From Cellulomonas palmilytica (GTDB lineage Bacteria > Actinomycetota > Actinomycetes > Actinomycetales > Cellulomonadaceae), in contig NZ_CP062221.1 of the NCBI RefSeq assembly GCF_021590045.1, positions 2,976,001-3,040,000 on the forward strand: a DNA stretch of 64,000 nucleotides, written 5' to 3'. The position numbers and the translations under genes were made by a program. Shown here piece after piece: positions 1-7,998 of the stretch; the stretch's first letter is position 1; every line of letters begins with the position of its first letter. Below the pieces are notes generated by a model, which was not told the DNA's origin, did no database searches, and worked only from the letters and a program-made list of their open reading frames with translations.

Positions 1-179
1 CGGATCACGGTGCGCTCCGTCACGGGGTTCGGCACGTCGTCGACGTACTGGATGCCGGCGGTGTTGCTCGGCGTCACGACCGTGAACGGCGGGTCGCCGC
101 CGTCGCCGGTGTTCCCGGTCTCCGACGTGGTGAGGTAGAGCCCTGGCTCGCCGAGCGCGAACCACGTGCGCAGCGTCAT
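1..179 (-). CDS. Phage tail-associated protein, C-terminus cut by window edge
   Basis: An open frame begins with ATG at 179, just downstream of the tailspike stop, and stays open to position 1, giving 59 visible residues. It starts MTLRTWFALGEPG and is rich in Gly, Thr, Asp and Pro, as in phage fibre or appendage proteins. It follows the tailspike gene in the same orientation and is probably co-transcribed with it. No family can be assigned from the visible part, and the remainder lies left of the window. Confidence 0.55.
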   Translation of the reverse strand, partial: MTLRTWFALGEPGLYLTTSETGNTGDGGDPPFTVVTPSNTAGIQYVDDVPNPVTERTVI

Positions 180-185
180 CTCGCG

Positions 186-1265
186 TCACCCCACCCTGAT
201 CGGCACGGGCGCGCCGTTGTCCATGAACACGTTCGCGTCGGGCCCGTACACCCAGTCGGACGTCGATGCGCCGTTGCTGGTGCCGGACTCCGCGCCGCAG
301 CTCGTCGGGACGAGGTTCGGGGCCTTCACGAAGCACTGGCCGCTGTTCTTCCCGGCGCGTGAGATCCGGTTCCGCTTGACCGACAGGTTCCCGATGCTCG
401 CCGTCGTCGCGACGTTGAGCGTGGACCCGTTGAGCGGGTCGCCGTAGCACCAGTTGTCCTCGACGATGCAGTCGCCCCACCCGTGCGCCGGGACGTCGGT
501 GTTGATGATCACGCACGAGGTGCGACCGCCGTGGAGCGCGTTCCCGATGATCTCGAGGTCGAGCGACCCGAGGCCCTGGATGCAGTCGTTGTGCGTCCAC
601 CCATCGGACTGCGTCGACGGCGACACGATCAGGTCGTGGATGTAGGTGCCCAGGATCCTCACGCGCTGTCGCGCAACTGCCTTCGTCGGTGTGTAGACCT
701 GAAGGCCGTCGACGGCACCGGACAGGTCGCAGCGGATCACGTCGACGCCGCGGCCGCGGATGCAGGTCGACTGCTCCTCGGTCGCGAGGCCCGGGTCACC
801 GACGGTCACGCGCGTGAACTCGACGAGGTTGCCGTGCGAGTTCTCAGCGTTGAACTGGATGCCGTTGATCTGCGTCGTCGACGGCTGCATGATCACCTCG
901 ACGTCGCGGATGATCACCCCGCTCTCCGCGGTGACGTTGATCCGCCCGTAGACCCTGATCCGCTCGGTCACGCCGGGCATGCTGATCGTGTACGTGTACG
1001 GAGACCCGGGCGACCCGAACGTCTGCGTCGGCGGGACGCGCGGCCCGGTGTTCTCCGCGGTCGGCTCGGTGATCTTGAGGTGGAACACGAGCCCGGGTCC
1101 GGGGATCGAAGGACGACCGCGCTGCCTCCACCTCCCGCCCCGCGCGACGCGGACGCCGACCACCGCGGCGAACCCCGTGAGCACGAACCCCCGAATGGTG
1201 GCCGCCGCGATCCGGGACGAGAACCGCTCCGCGGCGGACGCTGTCACCTGCCGCGTCGCGCGCAT
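186..1265 (-). CDS. Right-handed beta-helix tailspike-like protein
   Basis: A 359-residue protein (ATG at 1265, or an adjacent GTG at 1268) overlapping the previous stop codon. From about residue 100 the sequence shows the short beta-strand repeats of a pectate-lyase-like right-handed beta-helix, with motifs such as NVTAESGVIIRDVEV, DVIRCDLSG, DCIVEDNWCYG and LSVKRNRISR, each a strand ending in Asn or Asp. Such folds form phage tailspikes that bind or depolymerise host surface glycans. A hydrophobic stretch near residues 25-45 is unexpected for a spike. Placement after the lysis genes suggests an added host-range module. Enzymatic activity is not evident from sequence. Confidence 0.7.
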   Translation of the reverse strand: MRATRQVTASAAERFSSRIAAATIRGFVLTGFAAVVGVRVARGGRWRQRGRPSIPGPGLVFHLKITEPTAENTGPRVPPTQTFGSPGSPYTYTISMPGVTERIRVYGRINVTAESGVIIRDVEVIMQPSTTQINGIQFNAENSHGNLVEFTRVTVGDPGLATEEQSTCIRGRGVDVIRCDLSGAVDGLQVYTPTKAVARQRVRILGTYIHDLIVSPSTQSDGWTHNDCIQGLGSLDLEIIGNALHGGRTSCVIINTDVPAHGWGDCIVEDNWCYGDPLNGSTLNVATTASIGNLSVKRNRISRAGKNSGQCFVKAPNLVPTSCGAESGTSNGASTSDWVYGPDANVFMDNGAPVPIRVG

Positions 1266-2068
1266 CACGCCCCGTCCTCCTCGTCGCCCCCCTCAGTCCA
1301 CAGGTGCAGGTCCTCCATCCACGACGGCGGCGGCCCTCCGGGCAAGCCGACGAACGCGATAGTGTCGCCCTTCTCCGGGTCGTATCCCGCCGCGAGCGCA
1401 GCGTCCTTGTCCTCGAAGAGCCAGGTCTCCGTGTCGGGGTCGTAGAGGTTCGCCACGACCACCGGCGGCCGCGACGACGTCGACGCGGTGCCGGGTGTCG
1501 TCGAGTCGACGATCAGGCCGAGCTCGGCGAGCGTCGTCAGGAGGGACGCGAGCGCCTCGCCCGAGGCGCGTTCGCCGGTCACGGTCACCGGGAAGCCCAG
1601 GCCCGCGAGGAGTTGCTCGGCGGTCACGCCCCCGGTGTAGCCGACGACGCTCGACACCGCCGGCAGGGGCGCGGACACGCTCGGTAGGACGAGGCCCTTG
1701 CGCTGGATCTTGTCGAGGTCGAGCGTCGCCTGATTCTGGAGGGGCTGGAACCGGTACTCGTCGGTCTGCGTGCGGTTCCCGAACGCCACGGTGACCTTCA
1801 CCGTGTAGTACCAGTACGTCACCGCGAGGCCGGTGTTCGGGTCGAGGACACCGGCCTGGTTGACGTGGATGAGCGGGAACGACAGGCCGTCGCCGACGGG
1901 GGCGACGGGGACCTCCTGCTGCCCGTACAGGGTCTCCCCCGTCGCGGACCACACCAGGTCGCGGTCCGCCTTGACCGTCGCGCTCTTGACCACGCCTGCG
2001 TTGCCGAGGATGTCCTTCGGCGGCGACTTCGTGACCGTGCACGTCGTGATGCCGGCAGGAAGAGCCAC
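1265..2068 (-). CDS. Putative minor tail / appendage protein
   Basis: A 267-residue protein with a GTG start preceded by a GGGAGGT ribosome-binding site. The first half is beta-rich and fibre-like (VTYWYYTVKVTVAFGNRTQT); the middle holds a short helical stretch with the repeated pattern LASLLTTLAELGL, and the C-terminus is acidic. It has no signal peptide or membrane segment. It overlaps the tailspike gene by the stop and start codons, so the two are translationally coupled and may assemble together, for example as an adaptor between tail and spike. No named family is recognised; the role is inferred from position only. Confidence 0.55.
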   Translation of the reverse strand: MALPAGITTCTVTKSPPKDILGNAGVVKSATVKADRDLVWSATGETLYGQQEVPVAPVGDGLSFPLIHVNQAGVLDPNTGLAVTYWYYTVKVTVAFGNRTQTDEYRFQPLQNQATLDLDKIQRKGLVLPSVSAPLPAVSSVVGYTGGVTAEQLLAGLGFPVTVTGERASGEALASLLTTLAELGLIVDSTTPGTASTSSRPPVVVANLYDPDTETWLFEDKDAALAAGYDPEKGDTIAFVGLPGGPPPSWMEDLHLWTEGGDEEDGA

Positions 2069-2081
2069 GGTGACCTCCCGT

Positions 2082-2294
2082 TCAGTGTGAGTCCTCGCAC
2101 GCCGCAGCGGCGAGCGGAGACGGGTGCATTGACGGGCACTGCGTGCACGAGTGCAGCGGGATCGGCGGGACGAACTCGGGCGTCAGGCCGCGTGCGACCC
2201 TCGCCTCCCGCTCGGTCAGTCCGCGCAGCCGCGCGTTCTCAGCGACGAGGTCCGCGACGAGGTCGCAGCGGTCCGCGCACAGGGGCGTGCTCAC
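2082..2294 (-). CDS. Small Cys-containing phage protein, unknown function
   Basis: A 70-residue protein. The GTG start at 2294 overlaps the stop of the upstream holin-like gene (GTGA), which fixes the start and implies translational coupling. A short helical region (LVADLVAENARLRGLTERE) is followed by a Cys-containing tail (CTQCPS and a final CEDSH). The five cysteines could bind zinc, but spacing does not match a known finger. It sits at the end of the lysis cassette, so a role in lysis or membrane function is possible but unproven. Confidence 0.5.
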   Translation of the reverse strand: MSTPLCADRCDLVADLVAENARLRGLTEREARVARGLTPEFVPPIPLHSCTQCPSMHPSPLAAAACEDSH

Positions 2295-2746
2295 CTCGAC
2301 GTCCAGGGGCACGACGGGCAGTAGTGGAAGATGTCGTGGTACTCGGGCGTCGGGCATGCCGCGATCGCCGCCTGGCCCTCGTCGCTCAGCTGCTCGACTT
2401 CCGCGACCTCCGCCAGGACGGCATCCGCGGGCGTCAGCGCGTACACGGGGGTGCGCACGGAGCCGAGCACGATGCGCACGAGCCACAGCGGCAGGTGCCG
2501 CTCGAGGCGCCGCCAGACCCAGTACCAGAGCGCGATCACGAGCGTGACGACGAGGCCGAGCACGACGTCGGACGCGAGCACGTCCGCGAGCGCGTCGGCG
2601 ATGTTGTCGGGGAGGTGGCCGGCGAGGACGGCCAGGAGGGCGGCGACGAGGGTGCCCCAGAGTGCGGGGACGGCCGTGCGCAGCGTCGCGACGGCGAGCT
2701 CGGAGAGGGCCTGGTGCTCGTCGGTCGAGGGGGTCGGTGCGGTCAT
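2291..2746 (-). CDS. Holin-like small membrane protein
   Basis: A 151-residue protein with two or three hydrophobic segments: about residues 24-45 (TAVPALWGTLVAALLAVL), 58-80 (VVLGLVVTLVIALWYWVW), and a weaker one near 86-97. The N-terminus is polar. Small size, multiple membrane spans and position two genes after the endolysin match phage holins, which permeabilise the membrane at a set time so that endolysin reaches peptidoglycan. The C-terminal third is soluble and ends in CPSCPW, unusual for a holin. Two neighbouring genes also encode small membrane proteins, so which is the true holin is open. Confidence 0.6.
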   Translation of the reverse strand: MTAPTPSTDEHQALSELAVATLRTAVPALWGTLVAALLAVLAGHLPDNIADALADVLASDVVLGLVVTLVIALWYWVWRRLERHLPLWLVRIVLGSVRTPVYALTPADAVLAEVAEVEQLSDEGQAAIAACPTPEYHDIFHYCPSCPWTSR

Positions 2747-2748
2747 GG

Positions 2749-3102
2749 CTAGCTCCTGACGGGCCGAGGGGGCGGGGGTGGCGGTGCCTGGCGGTAGATG
2801 TGGTCGATGAGCACGCGGCTGTACTCGCGCTCGTCCTCGAGCTCGTCGAGGAGCCGGTCGGCGCGGGCGGTGACGCGAGCGACCTCCGCGCGCAGGCCGT
2901 TGACGTCCTCCTGGAGCTGGTCGATCTGGGCGTCGCGGTCGGCGATCGTGTCGCGGCGCTGGGCGGCCTCGTCGCGGCGTGCTTCGCGCTCGTCGCCCTT
3001 GATGCCGGCGGCGCGGGAGGTGCGGGTGCCCCAGATCGCGGCGATGCCGGACAGGACGCCGCCTGCGCCGAGGACGTAGGAGACGATCTGGTCCGTGCTC
3101 AC
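2749..3102 (-). CDS. Membrane-anchored coiled-coil protein of the lysis cassette
   Basis: A 117-residue protein; GTG at 3102 overlaps the previous stop (GTGA). An N-terminal hydrophobic segment (residues about 7-25, IVSYVLGAGGVLSGIAAIWG) is followed by a long, highly charged heptad-like helix (about 35-100) and a polyproline C-terminus with six consecutive Pro. Single-span proteins with a coiled coil are common beside actinophage endolysins and are often annotated as holin or antiholin partners; a spanin-like role is less likely because the host has no outer membrane. Function is inferred from context. Confidence 0.6.
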   Translation of the reverse strand: MSTDQIVSYVLGAGGVLSGIAAIWGTRTSRAAGIKGDEREARRDEAAQRRDTIADRDAQIDQLQEDVNGLRAEVARVTARADRLLDELEDEREYSRVLIDHIYRQAPPPPPPRPVRS

Positions 3103-3566
3103 GGGCGGCCCTCCGCTCGCCGGGCCGCTCGCCGCCTCTCCATGCGTCGATGGGTGCGTGCGACGGTCACCGTGTTGACGTGGAACACCCAGCAGTCGAG
3201 GGCGCGGCGGCCCACGCCGAGCGCGCCGAGCGTCATCGCTGCGGCGGCGGACAGGCGGGTCGGGACCTCGTCGATGCTCACCCACACGGGGAGAGCGCGG
3301 GCGCCGAGCAGGAACACGAGGACCGAGGCAGCGATCCACTCCATCCGCCAGCGGCGTGCGATGACGCCGGCGAGCCCGAGGACGCTCATGGTGGCGATCG
3401 CCCAGGTGCTGATGTGGATCTGCAAGTCCGGGACGACCCCGACGATCGTCAGCGAGGGCGCGAAGGCGTCACCCGCTGCGACGAGGCCCGCGAGAACGTA
3501 GGACAGGAAGCACACGCACCACCCGACGACCTTTGCCCACCGCGGGAGGTGCCTGTCCGGGCTCAC
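3099..3566 (-). CDS. Multi-span membrane protein, candidate holin
   Basis: A 155-residue protein whose GTG start at 3566 overlaps the endolysin stop (GTGA). At least three hydrophobic segments are visible: about residues 13-30 (VVGWCVCFLSYVLAGLVA), 52-70 (ISTWAIATMSVLGLAGVIA) and 77-95 (EWIAASVLVFLLGARAL), with a weaker one near 103-120. The C-terminus is strongly basic. Position directly after the endolysin in the same translationally coupled unit makes it the best positional candidate for the holin. No named family recognised. Confidence 0.6.
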   Translation of the reverse strand: MSPDRHLPRWAKVVGWCVCFLSYVLAGLVAAGDAFAPSLTIVGVVPDLQIHISTWAIATMSVLGLAGVIARRWRMEWIAASVLVFLLGARALPVWVSIDEVPTRLSAAAAMTLGALGVGRRALDCWVFHVNTVTVARTHRRMERRRAARRAEGRP

Positions 3567-4411
3567 GACTGCGAGCGCTGCTGGAGGCGCTCGCCCAGGC
3601 CGTCGAGGATCTTCGCCGCGAGCGCGGCCGCGTCCTCGGCGGGGACTCCCCCGTTCGTGAGGATCGTCGTGATGTCGCCGGAGACGGCGGAGAGCTTGAC
3701 GCCCTGCTCGCGCAGGAGGCGGACGATGCCCTCGCGGCCGTGCTTGCGGTCCCACGCGGTGTCGGCGGCCGCGGCGGTCGCCTGCTGGGCGGCGGTCTGC
3801 GCGTTCGCGTTGATGCGGCGCAGGAGCTTGTGCGTGTCGATGTCGTCGACGTCTGTGCCGGTGGGCTTGTAGGCCCAGACCGCCTGGGCGATCTCCTGAG
3901 GCGTGGGCATGTCGTCGTCCTCCTCGTGCGCGGGGGTGAGCGTGGCGACGAAGCGCGCCACGTCTCGGGCGGTCTTGCCCTTGGCGATGTCGAAGTGCAT
4001 GGCGTCGCGCCAGCCGGGGTTGTAGTCGAGGCCCCAGGCGAAGAGACCGCCTGCCTCGGCGAGGATCTGACGGACCTTCTTGACGCCCTCGGTGCCCCAC
4101 CCGCCGGTGCCGTACGTCGAGCTGTGCTTGCCGGCCTCGTACGGGTGCAGGTGCCCGTTCACGTCGACCGCGGTTCCGGACATGTGGTTCGAGCCGGGCG
4201 CGCCGCCGACCTGCTGGTTGTAGGCGGCGGACCGCCACCCGTTGACCTTGGTGACGCGCTCGACGCGGGCGTGGATCTGCTCGACGAGCCAGCTGAGCGC
4301 GATCGCGACGTCGCCGGTCAGGATCTGCGCGCCGTCGGCGTCGGCGGCCAGGTAGACGCGCGTGACCGCCGGCTCGTCGACGACGCGCCAGTCGTTGTTC
4401 GTGGTCGCCAC
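3563..4411 (-). CDS. Endolysin, M15-type D-Ala-D-Ala carboxypeptidase/endopeptidase domain
   Basis: A 282-residue endolysin. The N-terminal half is a peptidase_M15-like domain with the zinc ligands in SNHMSGTAVD (His76, Asp83) and MHFD (His139) and an upstream WRSAAYN motif. Such enzymes cut peptide bonds in peptidoglycan. The C-terminal part (about 165-282) is helical and may be the cell-wall targeting region. A GGAGGT site precedes GTG at 4411, so I prefer that start to a GTG two codons upstream. The downstream coupled genes encode small membrane proteins, forming a lysis cassette. There is no signal peptide, so holin-dependent release is expected. Confidence 0.88.
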   Translation of the reverse strand: MATTNNDWRVVDEPAVTRVYLAADADGAQILTGDVAIALSWLVEQIHARVERVTKVNGWRSAAYNQQVGGAPGSNHMSGTAVDVNGHLHPYEAGKHSSTYGTGGWGTEGVKKVRQILAEAGGLFAWGLDYNPGWRDAMHFDIAKGKTARDVARFVATLTPAHEEDDDMPTPQEIAQAVWAYKPTGTDVDDIDTHKLLRRINANAQTAAQQATAAAADTAWDRKHGREGIVRLLREQGVKLSAVSGDITTILTNGGVPAEDAAALAAKILDGLGERLQQRSQS

Positions 4412-4475
4412 GATCACCTCCGGGCATGAGGAAGCCCCCGGGCCGGGTGGCGCGAGGGCGCAGGATGAGGAGCGT

Positions 4476-5006
4476 TCAGACGCGGAAGGCGAGCGTGCCG
4501 ACCATGCGGCCGTTCGCTGCCCACGTGCCGGGGGTCGTGGTCGTGAACGCGGTCAGCGCGGCGGGGGTGCCGGTGTGGAACCGCAGCGACACCGGGTTGG
4601 TCGGTGTCGTCGACAGCAGCGCCGGGGTGATCGGGTGCGCGGTGCCGTTGTAGACGGGTCGCGCGATGCCGTGCCCCGTGACGTACCCGTGGGCCGGGGT
4701 GAACCCGGCCGGGAGGGTGATCGTGACGTCCCCCGCGATGTTCGGCGACGTGCCGAGCGTGATGTCGAAGTCCACGACGACGGTGTCGTCGCCGAGGACC
4801 GCGTACTGCGTGTCCACCACAGCCCCGGTGCCGAGCGACCCGCCGCCCCCGACCGCCACGGTCGCCGTGTAGGGCACGAAGGTGCCCCGGCTGCCGAGGG
4901 TCGTGAGCTGGGACCAGAGGTCCTCGAACCACTTCTTGAAGCCGTTGCCCGCGCCGCCTGCCGGCGTGCCGGGGACGAGCAGGGATGTCCCTGTGGGGGC
5001 AGGCAT
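4476..5006 (-). CDS. Small tail-tip / fibre-like structural protein
   Basis: A 176-residue protein whose ATG overlaps the stop of the large baseplate protein by one base. It has a short helical N-terminus (FKKWFEDLWSQLTTLG), then a long beta-rich Gly/Thr/Val domain typical of fibre or head-binding decorations (TYAVLGDDTVVVDFDITLG-like strands, then GDVTITLPAGF). No membrane or signal sequence. Located between the baseplate gene and the endolysin, where siphoviruses place their last minor tail proteins. Receptor binding is a reasonable guess, not shown. Confidence 0.6.
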   Translation of the reverse strand: MPAPTGTSLLVPGTPAGGAGNGFKKWFEDLWSQLTTLGSRGTFVPYTATVAVGGGGSLGTGAVVDTQYAVLGDDTVVVDFDITLGTSPNIAGDVTITLPAGFTPAHGYVTGHGIARPVYNGTAHPITPALLSTTPTNPVSLRFHTGTPAALTAFTTTTPGTWAANGRMVGTLAFRV

Positions 5007-7201
5007 CAGAGGCCTCCGATCGTGAGGAGCCAGGTGTCCAGGTCGTCGAACGTCGTCAGGCCCTTGGACCCGAGGAACGTGTCGAACTGGTCGAACGTCG
5101 TGACGCCGAGGGCGACGAGCGCGCGGTCGAGGTCGTTGAACATCGGGGCGAGGACGACGAGGCGCAGCCTCTGCGACAGGTCCCCCGCTTCGGCGGACAG
5201 CGACGTGCCGGCGACGAGGACCTTCGCTCCTATGCCGGTGAAGGTCGGGTCGACGAGCTTGCGGACGTCGCCGAGGCGGATTCCCATGTCGACCTGTGTT
5301 GCCTCGACCTGCTCGAGCACGGCCATCGGGGCGGAGGTCATGGCCTGCAGCCAGGACAGCGCCTCGGCGGCGAAGTCGGCGTCCTGCACCCAGGGGCCCA
5401 AGTCCACGGTCAGCGGGTTGCGGGCGGCGGTCGCCTCGGCGCCGGCGGCGATCGTGACCGGCTCGCCGGGCCGGGCGAGCGCGTTGCCGCGCAGGATCAG
5501 CGTGGGCGACCCGCTCGAGTCGACCGTCCAGAGCGTCGAGGAGGTGGTGTTCCGGATCGTCAGGACGACCCTCGACGCGGACGTCTGCACGGCCGTGACC
5601 CGCAGCGCGGAGTCGTTCGGGCGCGTCCCCCCGCCGTTCGCAGACGTCGCCGCGGCCCACCGCGAGTACGTGCCCGCCGGGGCCAGGCCCAAGTTGTCGG
5701 ACCAGATCGGGAAGAACGGCGCGAGCAGCGACGCGACCGCGTTGTCGAGGTCGACGACCTTCTGGACCGTCCGGCCCGGCCCGACCTTGATCGGCTCGTC
5801 GGCCTCCCAGATCGTCACGGAGTAGTCCTCGGCGAGCGTCAGGTTCGCGGGCCGGTACGACACCTCGACGCGGTCCGCGACGTCGTCCATCGACAGCGAC
5901 CACGGCAGGTCCGTCACCCCGTCCGCCGTGATCATGCCCTGCGACACCCCCGCGCCGCGCATCACGTCCCGCGGGCGGTAGACCAGGTTGCCGAGCTCAT
6001 CGATCCAGACCGCGCCCATCGTCGCCGCGGCGACCTCCTGGGCGAGGTCCCAGGCGCCGCGCGAGCCGACCCCCACGACCGCGTCGAGAGTCGACCCCGA
6101 CGCCGCGATCGTCGCCGTCGGAGGCGTCCACAGCGCGGCGTCATCGGCGCGCGCGATCTGCACGCCCGCGACGTTCATGAACCAGTCGAGACGTGTGATC
6201 GGCGCGGGGAGACTCGGGTGCGTGAGCGTCACCGTCCCGGCGAACGCGACACCCGGGCGGTCGCGTCCGGAGAAGCGGGTCTGCGTCGCGGACAGCCGTT
6301 CGATCTTGAACTGGAAGCGCTCGGGGTAGTCCGGCTTGTCGAACGGCAGACTCCAGGCACCCGACCCCAAGGTCTCGACGCCCCCGACGACCACCTTGCA
6401 CTCGAACGACGACGCGGGAGCGACCATGACGTAGGTCGTTCCTGCGTCGTCAGGATGCAGCTGGATGAGACCGCTGCCCGCAGCCTTGCTCGTGAACGTC
6501 ACGTAGACCGTCTCGCCCACGGCCCAAGGCTCGGTCAGGAGGTAGTCGCCGGGAGCCTGGTAGGCGAAGATCCGACCCCGCGGGTCCGTCTCCCAGAAGA
6601 GGTTGGGGTTGACACTCGGGACCGCGGTCCCGACCTCCGCGTCGAAGTTCCCGCACAGCGGAGCCGCGAGGATCGCCGAGGCAACGGGTGGCGGCACGGC
6701 GTGCCGGCCGCCCGCCTTCGCCGCGAGGTAGATCAGCCACGCGGCGTCGACTGACGTCGCGTTGATGCCGCCCGACGTCCCGATCAGAAGCGTCGGCGGG
6801 ATCGTGAGCTCGCCGCGCATCGCCCGCACGTCGTCCGTGATCGTCAGCGACCGCTCGGCCGACAGCGCGGTCGGCGTGGCGACGTCCGTCACGACCATGC
6901 GCGCGACCGGCTTCGGCGAGAACTGGAAGGCCGTCCCCGTGTCACCGTCGGCGTCGATCGCCACCGTTCCCCCGGGCAGGAACCGGGACGCCCGCCACGG
7001 TGTGCGCACCGCCGTGTCCTCGAGCGAGATCTCCCCCGACCCGACCGATGCGCCGGTCACAGCGCGCACCTGCCCGGGCAGACCGCTGCCCGTCAGGTCA
7101 CGGTCGACCGACCACGACAGCGCGACCGCGGCCTCTGCGCCGGCGCCGACGTCGACCGTGACAGCGTGCTGCGGGATCGAGACCGGGCGCGGCGTCGTCA
7201 T
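5006..7201 (-). CDS. Large minor tail / baseplate hub-type protein
   Basis: A 731-residue protein starting with ATG at 7201, overlapping the preceding distal tail gene. It is the third gene after the tape measure position in the canonical siphovirus order, where the tail-associated lysin or hub (Tal, gp27-like) is found. The sequence is mainly beta, with a probable hub-like region around residues 390-500 (LDAVVGVGSRGAWDLAQEVAAATMGAVW, split here by description only) in which a conserved pattern of WIDELGNLVYRPRD resembles phage tail proteins that read a ligand matrix. The C-terminus carries two similar segments ending in TTFDQFDTFL and TTFDDLDTWL. No catalytic motif seen. Confidence 0.7.
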   Translation of the reverse strand: MTTPRPVSIPQHAVTVDVGAGAEAAVALSWSVDRDLTGSGLPGQVRAVTGASVGSGEISLEDTAVRTPWRASRFLPGGTVAIDADGDTGTAFQFSPKPVARMVVTDVATPTALSAERSLTITDDVRAMRGELTIPPTLLIGTSGGINATSVDAAWLIYLAAKAGGRHAVPPPVASAILAAPLCGNFDAEVGTAVPSVNPNLFWETDPRGRIFAYQAPGDYLLTEPWAVGETVYVTFTSKAAGSGLIQLHPDDAGTTYVMVAPASSFECKVVVGGVETLGSGAWSLPFDKPDYPERFQFKIERLSATQTRFSGRDRPGVAFAGTVTLTHPSLPAPITRLDWFMNVAGVQIARADDAALWTPPTATIAASGSTLDAVVGVGSRGAWDLAQEVAAATMGAVWIDELGNLVYRPRDVMRGAGVSQGMITADGVTDLPWSLSMDDVADRVEVSYRPANLTLAEDYSVTIWEADEPIKVGPGRTVQKVVDLDNAVASLLAPFFPIWSDNLGLAPAGTYSRWAAATSANGGGTRPNDSALRVTAVQTSASRVVLTIRNTTSSTLWTVDSSGSPTLILRGNALARPGEPVTIAAGAEATAARNPLTVDLGPWVQDADFAAEALSWLQAMTSAPMAVLEQVEATQVDMGIRLGDVRKLVDPTFTGIGAKVLVAGTSLSAEAGDLSQRLRLVVLAPMFNDLDRALVALGVTTFDQFDTFLGSKGLTTFDDLDTWLLTIGGL

Positions 7202-7998
7202 GCAACCACCCCGGACACGCCGACCTCACGAAGCACGACCGACCGGTCCGAGCGACCGTGCCCCGACTCGAGGAGCAGCTGCAGCGTCCGCTGCGGGTCC
7301 AGGACCTGCACACGACACGGCATGCCCTGCCCCGGCTGCCACGTCGTCGCGGCGTCCGCGAACGTCGAACCCGAGACGGCCTGCACCAGGCGCAGGTTGC
7401 GCACCGTGCTCGCCGTGATCGTCACCGCGAGCACGACCGACGACGCCGGCGTGAGGACCACCGACCACCACCGCGAGCCAGACCCGGAGGGTGCGACGAC
7501 GTTCACCGCCGCCGCCGTGCCGAGCTTCGTGGTGCCCAGCACGGTCCCGGACGCCGACGTCGTCACGCCCGAGAGCCGGTACTGCACCCCCGCGCGGACC
7601 GGCACCTGGACGACCTGCCCCGCAGGCACGTTCGGCATCGCCGGCAGGCCCGTCGTGGCGTCCATCGACCCCTGCCACGAGCTCGCCGAGCGAGGCGCCG
7701 TGAACTCCGGCGGCAACATGTTCTCGCGCGCGAGCGACTCGTCGAGGAACCATACGTCACCGTCGATCCGGCCCTGCGCTGCCATGTGCAGCAGCGCGAT
7801 CGTCGAGTCCGGTGCCCCCCACGGCGCGAGGGAGAGCTCCCACTGCCGCGCGGCACGCGGTGCCTGCCGGATGAACTGGGCGCCCGACAGCGCCATGCGC
7901 GACGACGTCGGACGCTCGGTCGTCGTCGCGACGCCCGCCTGCACCCCATCCAGCTCGACCATCGCGGCGTACGGCCCCAGCCACAGACCCGACTTCAC
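7198..7998 (-). CDS. Distal tail protein-like minor tail protein
   Basis: A 266-residue protein; GTG at 7998 overlaps the tape-measure stop (GTGA). It follows the tape measure directly, the canonical place for the distal tail (Dit) protein. The N-terminal region has the pattern of beta strands around WELSLAPWG and a stretch that defines a target residue set, followed by a carbohydrate-binding-like beta sandwich (about residues 110-220, VPVRAGVQYRLSG, SRWWSVVLTPA). The C-terminal segment resumes the Dit-like fold. This insertion resembles evolved Dit proteins with a carbohydrate-binding module; that is inference from fold pattern. Confidence 0.68.
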   Translation of the reverse strand: MKSGLWLGPYAAMVELDGVQAGVATTTERPTSSRMALSGAQFIRQAPRAARQWELSLAPWGAPDSTIALLHMAAQGRIDGDVWFLDESLARENMLPPEFTAPRSASSWQGSMDATTGLPAMPNVPAGQVVQVPVRAGVQYRLSGVTTSASGTVLGTTKLGTAAAVNVVAPSGSGSRWWSVVLTPASSVVLAVTITASTVRNLRLVQAVSGSTFADAATTWQPGQGMPCRVQVLDPQRTLQLLLESGHGRSDRSVVLREVGVSGVVA

